A stretch of DNA of 64,000 bases from Plasmopara viticola (taxonomy: Eukaryota > Oomycota > Peronosporomycetes > Peronosporales > Peronosporaceae). The stretch is taken from assembly GCA_001695595.3 (NCBI GenBank), contig MBPM02000104.1, positions 1 to 64,000 on the forward strand. The letters are read 5' to 3'. Numbering within the stretch: the first letter of the stretch is position 1; each line of letters opens with the position of its first letter. The notes below the pieces were generated by a model that saw only the letters and a list, made by a program, of their open reading frames with translations, was not told the origin of the DNA and ran no database searches. Shown here piece by piece: positions 35,914 through 48,694 of this stretch. The position numbers were made by a program, and so were the translations under genes.

Positions 35914-35920
35914 CTCCCCC

Positions 35921-36929
35921 TCAATACGAGCACGCGTGAATCCCGAGAGCCTTCATTAGGTCGGCATGACGTGGTCCTGGCAGCCCTTTCGTCATGATGT
36001 CCGCCAGCATGATCGCAGTCTCGCAGTACTCCAACTTCACTTCACTGCGCTTGACTTCATCACGAATGTGGTGATACTTGATGTCGATGTGCTTGGCCCG
36101 ACCATGATTTACCGGATTCTTCGTCATCTTGATACACGACTGGTTGTCTTCCATGATCTTTAGCTCGGGGTCCGACTTATCCATCGCTGCAGCTAGAATC
36201 TCGCAGAGTAGACGATGCACCCACTTTTTTTCCTGAATCGCAAGACTTAGCGCGATGTACTCCGCTTCGCTTGTAGACAGCGACACACTTGACTGCTTCT
36301 TGCTTCCCCAGCTTACAGGAGCACCCATCAGCAAATACACATAGCCCGAAGTCGACTTGCGGTCAGCATGATCTCCAGCCCAGTCCGCGTCGGAATATCC
36401 AAGAAAGTCCACCTTGTTGCCAGACTTGAAGCAAAGACCGTGTGACTTGGTTCCTTGCAGATAGCGTAGAATACGCTTAACTGCAATCCAGTGCTCGGCT
36501 TGTGGGTTCTCCATGAAGCGCGAAACGTAGCCAACAGCAAAAGCGATGTCTGGACGTGTCGCTGTTGCCAAGTGCATGATAGCACCCACTGCTTCACGAA
36601 ATGGAGCGTTGACCTTGGATGTTACATTGCTCGAAACAAGTCGTAAACTTATGTCCGTCGGACTAATCACAGCCTTGCAGTCGTCCATTCCAAAACGCTT
36701 GAGAATGTCCTCCACGTAACGTCGCTGGCACATTGTCACGCTGCCATCAGCGTTGTCCACTAGCTCGATGCCCAAAACAAACGCACACTTGCCGCTGTCC
36801 GTCATCTCGAAGCGCATCTTCAAGTCACTCTTGGTTCGCGCGATCAGCTCATTCGAGCTGCCGGTAACGAGCGCATCATCGACGTATACCAGCAAAAGTA
36901 CACACTTGCCGTCCGTTACCTTGATGTAC
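35921..36929 (-). pseudogene. Copia Pol C-terminus (RT palm and RNase H), C-a part 1
   Basis: Minus strand, open from the composite insertion point down to the stop at 35921. It carries LVYVDDALVTGSS (Ala in place of the Val after YVDD seen in sister copies), the [10 protein letters not shown] and [12 protein letters not shown]ase H motifs, EDNQSCIKM and the C-terminus HACSY. A poly-A variant reads QEKKW where C-b and C-d read QEGKW; C-c has one A more at the same place. Confidence 0.94.
36925..36929. repeat. Target-site duplication TGTAC of the C composite (left; right copy 51244-51248)
   Basis: TGTAC precedes the LTR at 36930 and follows the LTR that ends at 51243. C-a resumes seamlessly after it. 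One duplication therefore flanks a structure with three LTRs and two internal regions. Confidence 0.95.
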
Positions 36930-37280
36930 TATTGAAGGTAACCGGTTTCCCTCCGTTTTATTCCGGTTTTCAAGGCTGTCCAATACGAGCGGCTGTCCAA
37001 CGGTTCAAACATACAACGATGACGCCATGGATGGACACACGGACAGGCGCACTCAGGAAAATTGCGCTCGGATGGGAAGATGATTGCGCCCAGATGGTAA
37101 GCTCTTTTGATTGGCTTAGATAATTGAATGGCTTAGATGTAGCAAGGAGTTGTGAACTAAGGACCAAATTAATAAACTCACTTCCAAATAGTCCTTCTTC
37201 AACTCAAGTGTCTTCGCTCCGGTTTTCCTTCGCGCAGACTCTTCGGTTTTTCTCCTTCGTCCTCTTCAGCTCATTCAACA
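36930..37280 (+). repeat. Family C LTR, left end of composite
   Basis: 351 bp, TATTGAAGGTAACC to TTCAACA. The repeat unit near 37050 is changed (GGAAAATTGCGCTCGGATGG). Confidence 0.95.
37178..37194 (+). promoter_or_regulatory. Initiator-like motif in family C LTR
   Basis: TCACTTC fits the oomycete Inr TCAYTYY. The following CAAATAGTCC only loosely resembles the FPR. A start at 37180 would give a leader of about 105 nt. The same site lies at 41606 and 56091. Confidence 0.45.
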
Positions 37281-37294
37281 GGTTATGAGCCCAA
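37281..37294 (+). other. Primer-binding site (half-tRNA type), family C
   Basis: GGTTATGAGCCCAA directly after the LTR, containing the ATG at 37285. Identical sites lie at 41709-41722 and 56194-56207. Confidence 0.85.
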
Positions 37295-40200
37295 CGACCA
37301 TGTCTTCTGCGCACAACGTCTCGGCCAAGATCGCCATCGAGAAATTCAACGGCGACAACTTTGCCACGTGGAACCGCTACATGCGTGGCGTGTTCCTGAC
37401 CAAGTCGGTATGGCACGTAGTCAACCGGGAGGTGACTCCGACCTTCGCCGACGCACGTGCTGCGGACGAGTATGTCAAGACCAGCAACGTTGCTTTTGGT
37501 CTGATGCTCTTGCATATGGAGGCCGACTACCATCACGTGGTTGATGACTGCGAGGAGCGTGGGTCGCGTGGCAGCGTATCAAGACACTTTACGGTGGATC
37601 ACAGAAGGCTGGGCGCATCTACTTGAAGCGTCAACTCTTCAGTATGGAGATGGCGGAAGGCGACAACGTCATGCACCACTGCAACGAAGTTCTCAACATC
37701 AGCGCCAAGCTCAGCAGTATTGGTGCCAAGATGGAGGATGAAGATGTTGCGATCTGCTTGCTGCGGAGTCTCCCTAAAAGTTTTGAGAACGTTGTTCTTA
37801 ACTTGGAGATTAGCAACGCGGAACTGCGGACGCAAGACGTTGTGAAAGTGCTCACGAATGAGCATATCAAGCGTCAAAGTGCAAAGACTCCGGTGGTTAA
37901 GACGGAAGATGCGGTGAAGGCATTTAGTGCTGAGCGTGAGTCTCGCCAATGCACATACTGTGGAAAATTGGGGCACTCCGTGGAGAGGTGCTGGACCAAG
38001 CAAAAAGACGACAATCGAGGTGCTCGACGCGGCGGCCAAGCTCGTGGACGCGGAGCCAACAATATCTACTATCGACCCAATGATGATTACGAGTACGACC
38101 GTGTTGCGTTTGCTGTATCGCTGGAAAGTGGACTTTCAAGTGGCAAGAAGATGCCAGGGATGTGGGCGATTGACAGTGGTGCTACTCATCACATCTGCAA
38201 CAACAAGGCCAAGTTCGTCATGCTGAATGAGCAAGATAAAGGCGAGCTATCGGTGGCTGACGGCAACAAGGCCGAGATCAAGGCGTTGGCACCATCATTG
38301 AACGAGTGGTTCTGTCCGATGGTGAAGAACGCGACATCGAAATCAAGGATGCATTATACGTGCCGATGATGAACAAGAACCTGCTATCAGTACCTCAGAT
38401 CAACAAAAGTGGCAAGTTTAAAGTGGTGTTTGATGGCGCACACATGCACATTGCACGGAAATCTTCGCATCAAGTGGTGGCCACAGCAGATCTTGTGGAT
38501 GGACTATATTGGCTTCGTACGGCTCAGCGCTCGGCAAATGCGACTACACGTGGAAACAGTGGTGTCGACTTACACGCGCGTATGGGTCATGCTCCAGTCG
38601 ACGTGCTTCGCAAAATGGTGACTACCAACATGATCAAGGATGCATGCGTGCCTATTAAGTCAAGTGGATCAAGTGCATGCCGAGGGTGTCAGCAATGAAA
38701 GATGGTCCAAAAACCATTCCCAAGCAACCAGGACAAGCGCAGCTACGACACATTTGAGCTGCTCCACTTTGACATCTGTGGGCCCATGGAGACAAACTCT
38801 CTCGGCGAGAGCAAGTATCTCTTGCTAATCGTGGATGAAGCTAGCGGGTGTATGAAGGGTTTCTGCCTGCGCGCCAAGTCCGAAAGCGAGGAATGCGTCA
38901 AGAAGTACATCTTGATGGTGCGGACACAGTTCAGCAAGAAGGTCAAGTTTGTACGACACGACGGAGCCCGCGAATTTGCAACAAGCTCGCTTCAAGCTTT
39001 CTACGAAGATGAAGGTATCGAGCAGCAAACTACGGTGCCATACGCACACCAGACTAACGGCACAGCGGAGCGCGCCATCAGAACCGTCGTCACAATCGGC
39101 CGCAGCATACTGCACCATGCCAAGTTGGACAAGTGTTTTTGGGGTGAAGCTGCTATGGTGGCTATCTATATCAAGAATCGCCTTCCGTCGCCCAAGGTTA
39201 GCAACAAGACTCCTATTGAGATCGTGCACAAGTTCAAGCCAAGCGTCAAACATATGCGTGTTTTCGGGTGCCGGACTTACAATCTCACTCCGAAAGAAAA
39301 GCGGCTCAAGTGGGACCCCAAGGCTCGTGCAGGGATTTTCGTGGGTTACGAAGAGGTGTCCAAGGCTTATAGGGTTTTTTGATATTGAGGCTGGACAAGT
39401 GGTGATTACTCGCGATGTCACCTTCGACGAATCAAGTTTCGGCATCTTGGATATGAGTAGTGGTGATCATGAAGATGACGACGATGATTTCGACCTCGAC
39501 TCGCTAAGCATCAATGATCTGGATGCAGCTCATCCGATGATCTTCAAGCAGGCGGGAAAGCGCAAGGAGCGTACAAGTGTGACGAATACTGATCGCAACT
39601 CGACAAGCACCAACCATGAGCATCACGGAGCTGGACTTGAAGAGGGAAGCGCTCCTGAAGGGTCAAACGAACGTCGAGCCAAGCGCAGATCAGTCGAGCG
39701 GACATCACGTTTTCCCGTGGATGAAGAAGAGAAAGCCACACCGGATGATGACGCTACCCCTCCTGTCTTTTGGCGAGCAAGTGCAAACGCGGTCGAAGCC
39801 GGCGATCTGTCAGAGCCAACGACATTTCGAGATGCTATTAGCGGGCCTGACCAAGTTCACTGGCGCAAGGCTATCCATGCAGAACTGGACTCGTTGCACC
39901 TTCGTGGCGTGTTTCGAGCCGCTAAACTGCCCACCGGACAGCAAGCCATTGGAACCAAGTGGGTGTTCAAGATTAAGCGCAAGGCCGACGGATCCATTAA
40001 AAAGTACAAGGCGCGTCTCGTGGCTAAAGGATTCAAGCAAAAATTTGGCATCGATTATACGGAAACGTTCTCGCCCGTTGTCAAGTATGTGACATTGCGA
40101 ATGGTGATCAGCTTGACCAAGTACTTTGGGTGGCCTCTGGATCAACTGGATGTGGTGACGGCGTTCCTTTACGGCGTTATGAAAGAAGTTGTGTATTGTA

Positions 40201-41350
40201 TGGTACCCGAAGGTATGGAGCTTGACGGTGACCACAACTGTTTGGAATTGGTCAAGGCGATTTACGGCCTGAAGCAAGCTTGGCGCGTATGGAACGAGAC
40301 GTTTGACGATTTTGTATGCTCGATCGGATTTCAAGTGTCCCATTTCGACCCCTGTCTGTACATCAAGGTAACGGACGGCAAGTGTGTACTTTTGCTGGTA
40401 TACGTCGATGATGTGCTCGTTACCGGCAGCTCGAATGAGCTGATCGCGCGAACCAAGAGTGACTTGAAGATGCGCTTCGAGATGACGGACAGCGGCAAGT
40501 GTGCGTTTGTTTTGGGCATCGAGCTAGTGGACAACGCTGATGGCAGCGTGACAATGTGCCAGCGACGTTACGTGGAGGACATTCTCAAGCGTTTTGGAAT
40601 GGACGACTGCAAGGCTGTGATTAGTCCGACGGACATAAGTTTACGACTTGTTTCGAGCAATGTAACATCCAAGGTCATTCCATTTCGTGAAGCAGTGGGT
40701 ATGCACTTGGCAACAGCGACACGTCCAGACATCGCTTTTGCTGTTGGCTACGTTTCGCGCTAGAACCACAAGCCGAGCACTGGATTGCAGTTAAGCGTAT
40801 TCTACGCTATCTGCAAGGAACCAAGTCACACGGTCTTTGCTTCAAGTCTGGCAACAAGGTGGACTTTCTTGGATATTCCGACGCGGACTGGGCTGGAGAT
40901 CATGCTGACCGCAAGTCGACTTCGGGCTATGTGTATTTGCTGATGGGTGCTCCTGTAAGCTGGAGAAGCAAGAAGCAGTCAAGTGTGTCGCTGTCTACAA
41001 GCGAAGCGGAGTACATCGCGCTAAGTCTTGCGATTCAGGAAGGCAAGTGGGTGCATCGTCTACTCTGCGAGATTCTAGCTGCAGCGATGAATAAGTCGGA
41101 CCCCGAGCTAAAGATCATGGAAGACAACCAGTCGTGTATCAAGATGACGAAGAATCCGGTAAATCATGGTCGGGCCAAGCACATCGACATCAAGTATCAC
41201 CACATTCGTGATGAAGTCAAGCGCGGTGAAGTGAAGTTGGAGTACTGCGAGACTGCGATCATGCTGGCGGACATCATGACGAAAGGGCTGCCAGGACCAC
41301 GTCATGCCGACCTAATGAAGGCTCTCGGGATTCACGCGTGCTCGTATTGA
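37285..41350 (+). pseudogene. Copia Gag-Pol polyprotein, family C, heavily broken (C-b)
   Basis: Compared with C-d at 56198, the frame is broken by a one-base loss near 37555, a one-base loss near 38282, a GGA to TGA stop at 38696-38698, an extra T in the T run at 39374-39380, in-frame losses of 3 and 6 nt near 40675-40700, and a 7-nt loss creating TAG near 40761. The domains remain legible in order: zinc knuckle [23 protein letters not shown], integrase [16 protein letters not shown] and [22 protein letters not shown], RNase [11 protein letters not shown]. The TGA and the extra T are shared with C-c, and the extra T also with C-a. Confidence 0.94.
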
Positions 41351-41357
41351 GGGGGAG

Positions 41358-41708
41358 TATTGAAGGTAACCGGTTTCCCTCCGTTTTATTCCGGTTTCCA
41401 AGGCTGTCCAATACGAGCGGCTGTCCAACGGTTCAAACATACAACGATGACGCCATGGATGGACACACGGACAGGCGCACTCAGAAAAATTGCGCTCGGA
41501 TGGGAAGATGATTGCGCCCAGATGGTAAGCTCTTTTGATTGGCTTAGATAATTGAATGGCTTAGATGTAGCAAGGAGTTGTGAACTAAGGACCAAATTAA
41601 TAAACTCACTTCCAAATATTCCTTCTTCTACTCAAGTGTCTTCGCTCCGGTTTTCCTTCGCGCAGACTCTTCGGTTTTTCTCCTTCGTCCTCTTCAGCTC
41701 ATTCAACA
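41358..41708 (+). repeat. Family C LTR, middle of composite (shared by C-b and C-c)
   Basis: 351 bp with the same ends. It is preceded by the polypurine tract that overlaps the C-b stop codon. Its repeat unit near 41485 carries an AAAAATTGCGCTCGGATGG variant close to that of the LTR at 36930. Confidence 0.95.
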
Positions 41709-41712
41709 GGTT

Positions 41713-44305
41713 ATGAGCCCAACGACCATGTCTTCTGCGCACAACGTCTCGGCCAAGATCGCCATCGAGAAATTCAACGGCGACAATTTTGCCACGTGGA
41801 ACCGCTACATGCGTGGCGTGTTCCTGACCAAGTCGGTATGGCACGTAGTCAACCGGGAGGTGACTCCGACCTTCGCCGACGCACGTGCTGCGGACGAGTA
41901 TGTCAAGACCAGCAACGTTGCTTTTGGTCTGATGCTCTTGCATATGGAGGCCGACTACCATCACGTGGTTGATGACTGCGAGGAAGCGTGGGTCGCGTGG
42001 CAGCGTATCAAGACACTTTACGGTGGATCACAGAAGGCTGGGCGCATCTACTTGAAGCGTCAACTCTTCAGTATGGAGATGGCGGAAGGCGACAACGTCA
42101 TGCACCACTGCAACGAAGTTCTCAACATCAGCGCCAAGCTCAGCAGTATTGGTGCCAAGATGGAGGATGAAGATGTTGCGATCTGCTTGCTGCGGAGTCT
42201 CCCTAAAAGTTTTGAGAACGTTGTTCTTAACTTGTAGATTAGCAACGCGGAACTGCGGACGCAAGACGTTGTGAAAGTGCTCACGAATGAGCATATCAAG
42301 CGTCAAAGTGCAAAGACTCCGGTGGTTAAGACGGAAGATGCGGTGAAGGCATTTAGTGCTGAGCGTGAGTCTCGCCAATGCACATACTGTGGAAAATTGG
42401 GGCACTCCGTGGAGAGGTGCTGGACCAAGCAAAAAGACGACAATCGAGGTGCTCGACGGGCGGCCAAGCTCGTGGACGCGGAGCCAACAATATCTACTAT
42501 CGACCCAATGATGATTACGAGTACGACCGTGTTGCATTTGCTGTATCGCTGGAATGTGGACTTTCAAGTGGCAAGAAGATGCCAGGGATGTGGGCGATTG
42601 ACAGTGGTGCTACTCATCACATCTGCAACAACAAGGCCAAGTTCGTCATGCTGAATGAGCAAGATATAGGCGAGCTATCGGTGGCTGACGGCAACAAGGC
42701 CGAGATAAAGGGCGTTGGCACCATCATTGAACGAGTGCTTCTGTCCGATGGTGAAGAACGCGACATCGAAATCAAGGATGCATTATACGTGCCGATGATG
42801 AACAAGAACCTGCTATCAGTACCTCAGATCAGCAAAAGTGGCAAGTTTAAAGTGGTGTTTGATGGCGCACACATGCACATTGCACGGAAATCTTCGCATC
42901 AAGTGGTGGCCACAGCAGATCTTGTGGATGGACTATATTGGCTTCGTACGGCTCAGCGCTCGGCAAATGCGACTACACGTGGAAACAGTGGTGTCGACTT
43001 ACACGCGCGTATGGGTCATGCTCCAGTCGACGTGCTTCGCAAAATGGTGACTACCAACATGATCAAGGATGCATGCGTGCCTATTAAGTCAAGTGGATCA
43101 AGTGCATGCCGAGGGTGTCAGCAATGAAAGATGGTCCAAAAACCATTCCCAAGCAACCAGGACAAGCGCAGCTACGACACATTTGAGCTGCTCCACTTTG
43201 ACATCTGTGGGCCCATGGAGACAAACTCTCTCGGCGGGAGCAAGTATCTCTTGCTAATCGTGGATGAAGCTAGCGGGTGTATGAAGGGTTTCTGCCTGCG
43301 CGCCAAGTCCGAAAGCGAGGAATGCGTCAAGAAGTACATCTTGATGGTGCAGACACAGTTCAGCAAGAAGGTCAAGTTTGTACGACACGACGGAGCCCGC
43401 GAATTTGCAACAAGCTCGCTTCAAGCTTTCTACGAAGATGAAGGTATCGAGCAGCAAACTACGGTGCCATACGCACACCAGACTAACGGCACAGCGGAGC
43501 GCGCCATCAGAACCATCGTCACAATCGGCCGCAGCATACTGCACCATGCCAAGTTGGACAAGTGTTTTTGGGGTGAAGCTGCTATGGTGGCTATCTACAT
43601 CAAGAATCGCCTTCCGTCGCCCAAGGTTAGCAACAAGACTCCTTTTGAGATCGTGCACAAGTTCAAGCCAAGCGTCAAACATATGCGTGTTTTCGGGTGC
43701 CGGACTTACGTTCTCACTCCGAAAGAAAAGCGGCTCAAGTGGGACCCCAAGGCTCGTGCAGGGATTTTCGTGGGTTACGAAGAGGTGTCCAAGGCTTATA
43801 GGGTTTTTTGATATTGAGGCTGGACAAGTGGTGATTACTCGCGATGTCACCTTCGACGAATCAAGTTTCGGCATCTTGGATATGAGTAGTGGTGATCATG
43901 AAGATGACGACGATGATTTCGACCTCGACTCGCTAAGCATCAATGATCTGGATGCAGCTCATCCGATGATCTTCAAGCAGGCGGGAAAGCGCAAGGAGCG
44001 TACAAGTGTGACGAATACTGATCGCAACTCGACAAGCACCAACCATGAGCATCACGGAGCTGGACTTGAAGAGGGAAGCGCTCCTGAAGGGTCAAACGAA
44101 CGTCGAGCCAAGCGCAGATCAGTCGAGCGGACATCACGTTTTCCCGTGGATGAAGAAGAGAAAGCCACACCGGATGATGACGCTACCCCTCCTGTCTTTT
44201 GGCGAGCAAGTGCAAACGCGGTCGAAGCCGGCGATCTGTCAGAGCCAACGACATTTCAAGATGCTATTAGCGGACCTGACCAAGTTCACTGGCGCAAGGC
44301 TATCC
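41713..44305 (+). pseudogene. Copia Gag-Pol, family C, 5' part (C-c part 1)
   Basis: The frame opens at the ATG in the primer-binding site. It is broken by GAG to TAG at 42235-42237 in Gag, a one-base loss near 42458 just after the zinc knuckle, the TGA at 43125-43127 (same change as in C-b) and the extra T at about 43803-43809 (same as C-b and C-a). Integrase motifs [16 protein letters not shown] and NGTAERA are kept. The copy is interrupted at 44305, just upstream of RT, by D-b and resumes at 49039. Confidence 0.94.
44301..44305. repeat. Target-site duplication TATCC of D-b (left; right copy 49034-49038)
   Basis: TATCC flanks the two D-b LTRs. The C sequence GGCTATCCATGCAG is restored when one copy is removed. 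This fixes the D LTR ends as TGTTG...TTTA. Confidence 0.95.
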
Positions 44306-44644
44306 TGTTGCAGGTGGACAGCTCACCGGTGTCTTATGGGTTCAGTGGGTACACTGTACCACTTGTACCCATTAACCGGTTAGACCGAACCGGTCCAATA
44401 CGATCACACGATGATTAGACGAGTAGGTTGATTGGACGAGTAGGGAATGATTGTGATTAGTTGCACTAAGTGATAGGATGCACTGCTGCGTGTCTTTAGC
44501 AGCAACCAAACTAAGTCCGATAAATCAATCACTTCTGAATTTCCATTCAACCCCCAACTTCCTTCCTTCGCCTCGGCTGCCTCGCTCACGCTTCGGCTGC
44601 CTCACCTCCGTCTTTCATCAAGCCCTCAGCATAGCCTTTCTTTA
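44306..44644 (+). repeat. 5' LTR of D-b
   Basis: 339 bp, starts TGTTGCAGG and ends CTTTCTTTA. U3 holds inverted repeats: GGGTACA and TGTACCC with a 10-nt loop, and ACCGGTT and AACCGGT with a 6-nt loop. The 22-bp repeats of families A to C are absent. Confidence 0.95.
44529..44544 (+). promoter_or_regulatory. Oomycete-type Inr plus FPR-like motif in family D LTR
   Basis: TCACTTC (Inr) is followed by GAATTTCC, which fits 7 of 8 FPR positions. A start at 44531 gives a 118-nt leader to the ATG at 44649. Confidence 0.6.
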
Positions 44645-44658
44645 GGTTATGAGCCCAA
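44645..44658 (+). other. Primer-binding site (half-tRNA type), family D
   Basis: GGTTATGAGCCCAA directly after the LTR. The ATG at 44649 opens Gag, with a second in-frame ATG at codon 6 in ACCATG context. Confidence 0.85.
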
Positions 44659-47600
44659 ATACCATGTCCTCTGCCCAAGACGTCTCCACCAAGGTCTCCA
44701 TCGACAAGTTCAACGGCGACAACTACGCCACCTGGAACCGCTACATGCGTGGCGTGTTCCTGACCAAGTCGGTGTGGAGTATGGTGAACCGAGAGACGAC
44801 GCCAAGCTTCACGGACACCCGGGCCAAGGACGAGTACGTCAAAGCGAGCAACATCGCGTTCGGACTGATGTTACTCCACATGGATGCGGACTATCACCAT
44901 GTGCTTGACGACTGCGAGGAAGCCTGGGTCGCGTGGACTCGCTTGCGTACGCTGTACGGTGGGTCGCAGAAGGCTGGCCGCATCTACTTGAAGCGTCAGC
45001 TATTCAGCATGGAGATGACGGAAGGCGGCAATGTACTTCACCATTGCAACGAGGTCCTGAACATCAGCGCCAAGCTCAGCAGCATCGGCGCCAAGATGGA
45101 GGACGAGGATGTGGCGATCTGCTTGTTGCGCAGTCTCCCCAAGAGCTACGAGAATGTCGTGCTCAACTTGGAGATGAGCAATGCGGAACTGCGGACGCAA
45201 GACGTGGTAAAGGTGCTCACGAACGAGCACATCAAGCGGCAAGGCGAAAAGACTGCGGCGATCAAGGTCGAAGACGCAGCGAAGGCTTTCAATGCCGAGC
45301 GCGAAACTCGTCGCTGCTCTTACTGTGGAAAATTGGGGCATGTCATCGACAAGTGCTGGACCAAGCAGAAGGATGAGAATCGAGGAGGTGCACGACGCGG
45401 TCGAGGTGGCCGCGGTGCCAACAACATTGAGAGGCGCGACGACGATACTACGACTACGTCGCGTTTGCGGTCTCCATGGAGTGTGGAGTGTCGACGGGCA
45501 AGAAATTCCAAGGCACATGGGCGATCGACAGTGGTGCGACGCACCACATCTGCAACGACAAGAGCAACTTTGTTGACATCAACTTGCGCGATGAAGGCGA
45601 GCTCACCGTGGCCAACGGCCACACTGCCAAGATTTTGGGAGTCGGGACTGTTGTGCAGCAAGTTGCCTTGCCCAACGGCGGAACCCGCGACATCCGCATC
45701 GAAAACGCGCTCTACGTTCCAAGCATGAACAAGAACCTGCTGTCTGTACCCCAGATTAACAGTAGTGGTCAGTTCAAGGTGGTCTTTGATAGTGTAGAAA
45801 TGCACATCGCGCGCAAGTCGTCGCGGAAGATCGTCGCTGCAGCGGACCTGGTCGACGGCCTGTACTGGCTCCGAGTTCCGCATGCAAGCGCAAACTCCGT
45901 GTCCAAGGTGTCGATCAATGGGGTCGATCTCCATGCGCGAATGGGTCACGCTCCGAACAACGTGCTTCGGAAAATGTTTCAAGCGGCATGGTAACGGGTG
46001 CAAAAATGCCCGCGACGTCGAAGAATTCGAGCGGGTGCCGCGGATGCCAACAAGGAAAGATGGTCCAGAAACCATTTCCGTGCAACCCGAACAAGCCCAA
46101 GTACAAGCCATTCGAGTTTCTTCACTTCGACATTTGTGGGCCCATGGAAGAAGAATCCCTTGGAGGCAGCAGATATTTGCTGCTGATCACTGATGAAGCC
46201 AGCAGTTGCATGACAGGATTCTGCTTGCGTACCAAGTCGGAAAGCGAAGGCTGCTTGCGCAAGTTCATCACCAAGGTGGAGCGACAGTTTGATGCCAAGG
46301 TAAAATTCGTGCGTCATGATGGAGCCAAGGAATTCGCGACCAACTCGCTCAAGACATTCTACGACGACCATGGCATCGACGTCCAGCCAACGGTTCGGTA
46401 CGCGCACCAGACCAGCGCTACCGCGGAACGTGCCAACCGAACCATCGTGACGATCGGCCGCAGCATGCTTCACTATGCTGGTTTGGACAAAATGTTCTGG
46501 GCGGAAGCGGCGATGACGGCAATCTACATCAAGAATCGACTGCCGTCTCCAAAAGTTCCTGGCAAAACGCCGTTCGAGATCGTGTACAAGTCTAAGCCCA
46601 ACGTGAAGCACATGCGGATTTTCGGGTGCAAGGCCTACGTTTTGACACCGAAGGAGAAGCGACTCAAGTGGGACCCCAAGGCTCGTGAAGGTATTTTCCT
46701 GGGCTATGAAGAACGTCCGAAGGCGTATCGCGTTTATGACATCGAGGCGGGGCAGGTAGTGATATCTCGCGATGTCACTTTCGACGAATCGACCTTCGAC
46801 GGCGCCAACGATCGCGACGAAGATGAAGATGTCGATAATGCCCCAGATATTCTGGACGACCTCGACATTTCAAGCGATCATGGCATGCGAGTCTTCAAGC
46901 AGGCGGGGAAGCGGAAAATGCGTTCTGAACCGGACACTCGCGAAAAGGTTCGTCGCCCTCGTCGTAATGCTGGACTGGAAGAAGCAAGCGCACCTGGAAG
47001 CGACTCGGACAGTCAAGATCAAGGGCGATCGGCTTCGGCTCAAGAAGAAAAATCGGAAGATAATGAAGAAGACGACTCAAATCCGCCTATGTTTTGGCGT
47101 GCAAGTGCGAATGCTGTGGAAGTAAGTGACAGCGCCGAACCGAAGACGTTTCAAGAAGCTGTGAATGGACCCGACCAAGTTCACTGGCGCAAGGCAATTC
47201 GCGCGGAACTCAAGTCGATGCGATTACGTGGTGTGTTTCGTGCTGCGAAGTTGCCCAACAACCAACGTGCGGTGGGAACCAAGTGGGTGTTCAAGATCAA
47301 GCGCAAAGCCGACGGATCCATCGAGAAGTACAAGGCTCGACTCGTCGCCAAAGGTTTCGTGCAGAAATATGGGGTCGACTACACTGAGACGTTTTCGCCG
47401 GTGGTCAAGTACGTCACTTTGCGGATGATCATCGCCCTCGCCAAGCACTTCGGATGGCCGCTGGACCAGCTCGATGTTGTCACGGCTTTCCTGTACGGCT
47501 TGATGAAGGAGAAGGTGTTTTGCAGCGGTCCGGAAGGCGTGGAGCTCGACGACGGATTCGACTGCGTGGAACTACTCAAGGCGATCTACGGTCTCAAGCA

Positions 47601-48687
47601 AGCTTCTCGAGTGTGGAACGAGACTTTCGATGAGTATGTGCGCTCCATCGGATTTCGAGTCTCAAGCTATGACCCGTGCCTGTACATCAAGGTTGTCGAC
47701 GACGAGTGCGTGCTGATGCTGGTGTACGTGGACGATGTTTTGGTGACCGGAAGTTCGGCGACGTTGATTGCGGAAGTCAAGCAACAACTCAAGTCACGCT
47801 TCGAGATGACCGACAGCGGCAAGTGTTCCTTCATTCTCGGCATCGAAGTGGTCGACAACGCGGATAGCAGTGTCACTCTGTCCCAAGCTCGCTACATCAA
47901 CGACATTCTCGAGCGATTTGGCATGGACAAGTGCAAGCCTGCGTCAAGTCCGGTCGATCTCAGCATGAAGTTGGTTGCAAGTAATGCCTCAACCAAGTTG
48001 GACGCGCCATTTCGTGAAGCCGTTGGCGCACTCATGCACCTGATGACTTCGACTCGCCCGGACATTGCTTTTGCGGTTGGATATGTGTCGCCCTTTATGG
48101 AGAATCCCCAAGTCGAGCACTGGATTGCGGTCAAGCGGATCTTTCGTTACCTTCAAGGCACCAAGCCGCACGGGATCCGCTTCACGCCAGCCAAAGGTAT
48201 CGACTTTCGCGGCTACTCCGATGCGGACTGGGCTGGTGACCACAGTGATCGCAAGTCGACTTCGGGTTACCTATTTCAAGTTGCCGATGGACCAGTGTCG
48301 TGGGGATCCAAGAAGCAGTCAAGTGTGTCTCTCTCCACGAGCGAAGCCGAGTACATCGCACTCAGTTTGGCGATTCAAGAAGGCAAGTGGGTGCACAACC
48401 TTTTGTGCGAGATTTTGACGGCTGCGGGCGAAGACACTCCCGACTTGAAGATCTACGAAGACAATCAGTCGTGTATCAAAGTGACCAAAAACCCCGTGAA
48501 CCATGGCCGCGCCAAGCACATCGACATCAAGTACCATCACATCCGTGATGAAGTCAAGCGCGGCGAAGTGATCGTCGAGTACTGCGAGACTGCGACCATG
48601 CTGGCGGACATCTTGACCAAGGGACTCGGCGGACCTCGTCACAAGGACTTGACAACGGCACTTGGCGTTCACGCGTGTTCGCATTGA
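44649..48687 (+). pseudogene. Copia Gag-Pol polyprotein, family D, two frameshifts (D-b)
   Basis: Gag and the zinc knuckle ([14 protein letters not shown]) read in the first frame. A one-base change in the Asp/Tyr-rich segment near 45445 moves the protease and pre-integrase ([17 protein letters not shown]) to the frame that ends at 45994. A G lost near 45976 (compare D-c, AAAATGGTTTC) moves the rest to the frame at 45988-48687. That last frame holds integrase ([16 protein letters not shown], the Glu in TAERAN), RT YVDDVLVTGSS and RNase [11 protein letters not shown] and [10 protein letters not shown]. The end HACSH-stop overlaps the polypurine tract. Apart from the two single-base shifts the copy looks young. 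Confidence 0.95.
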
Positions 48688-48694
48688 GGGGGCG

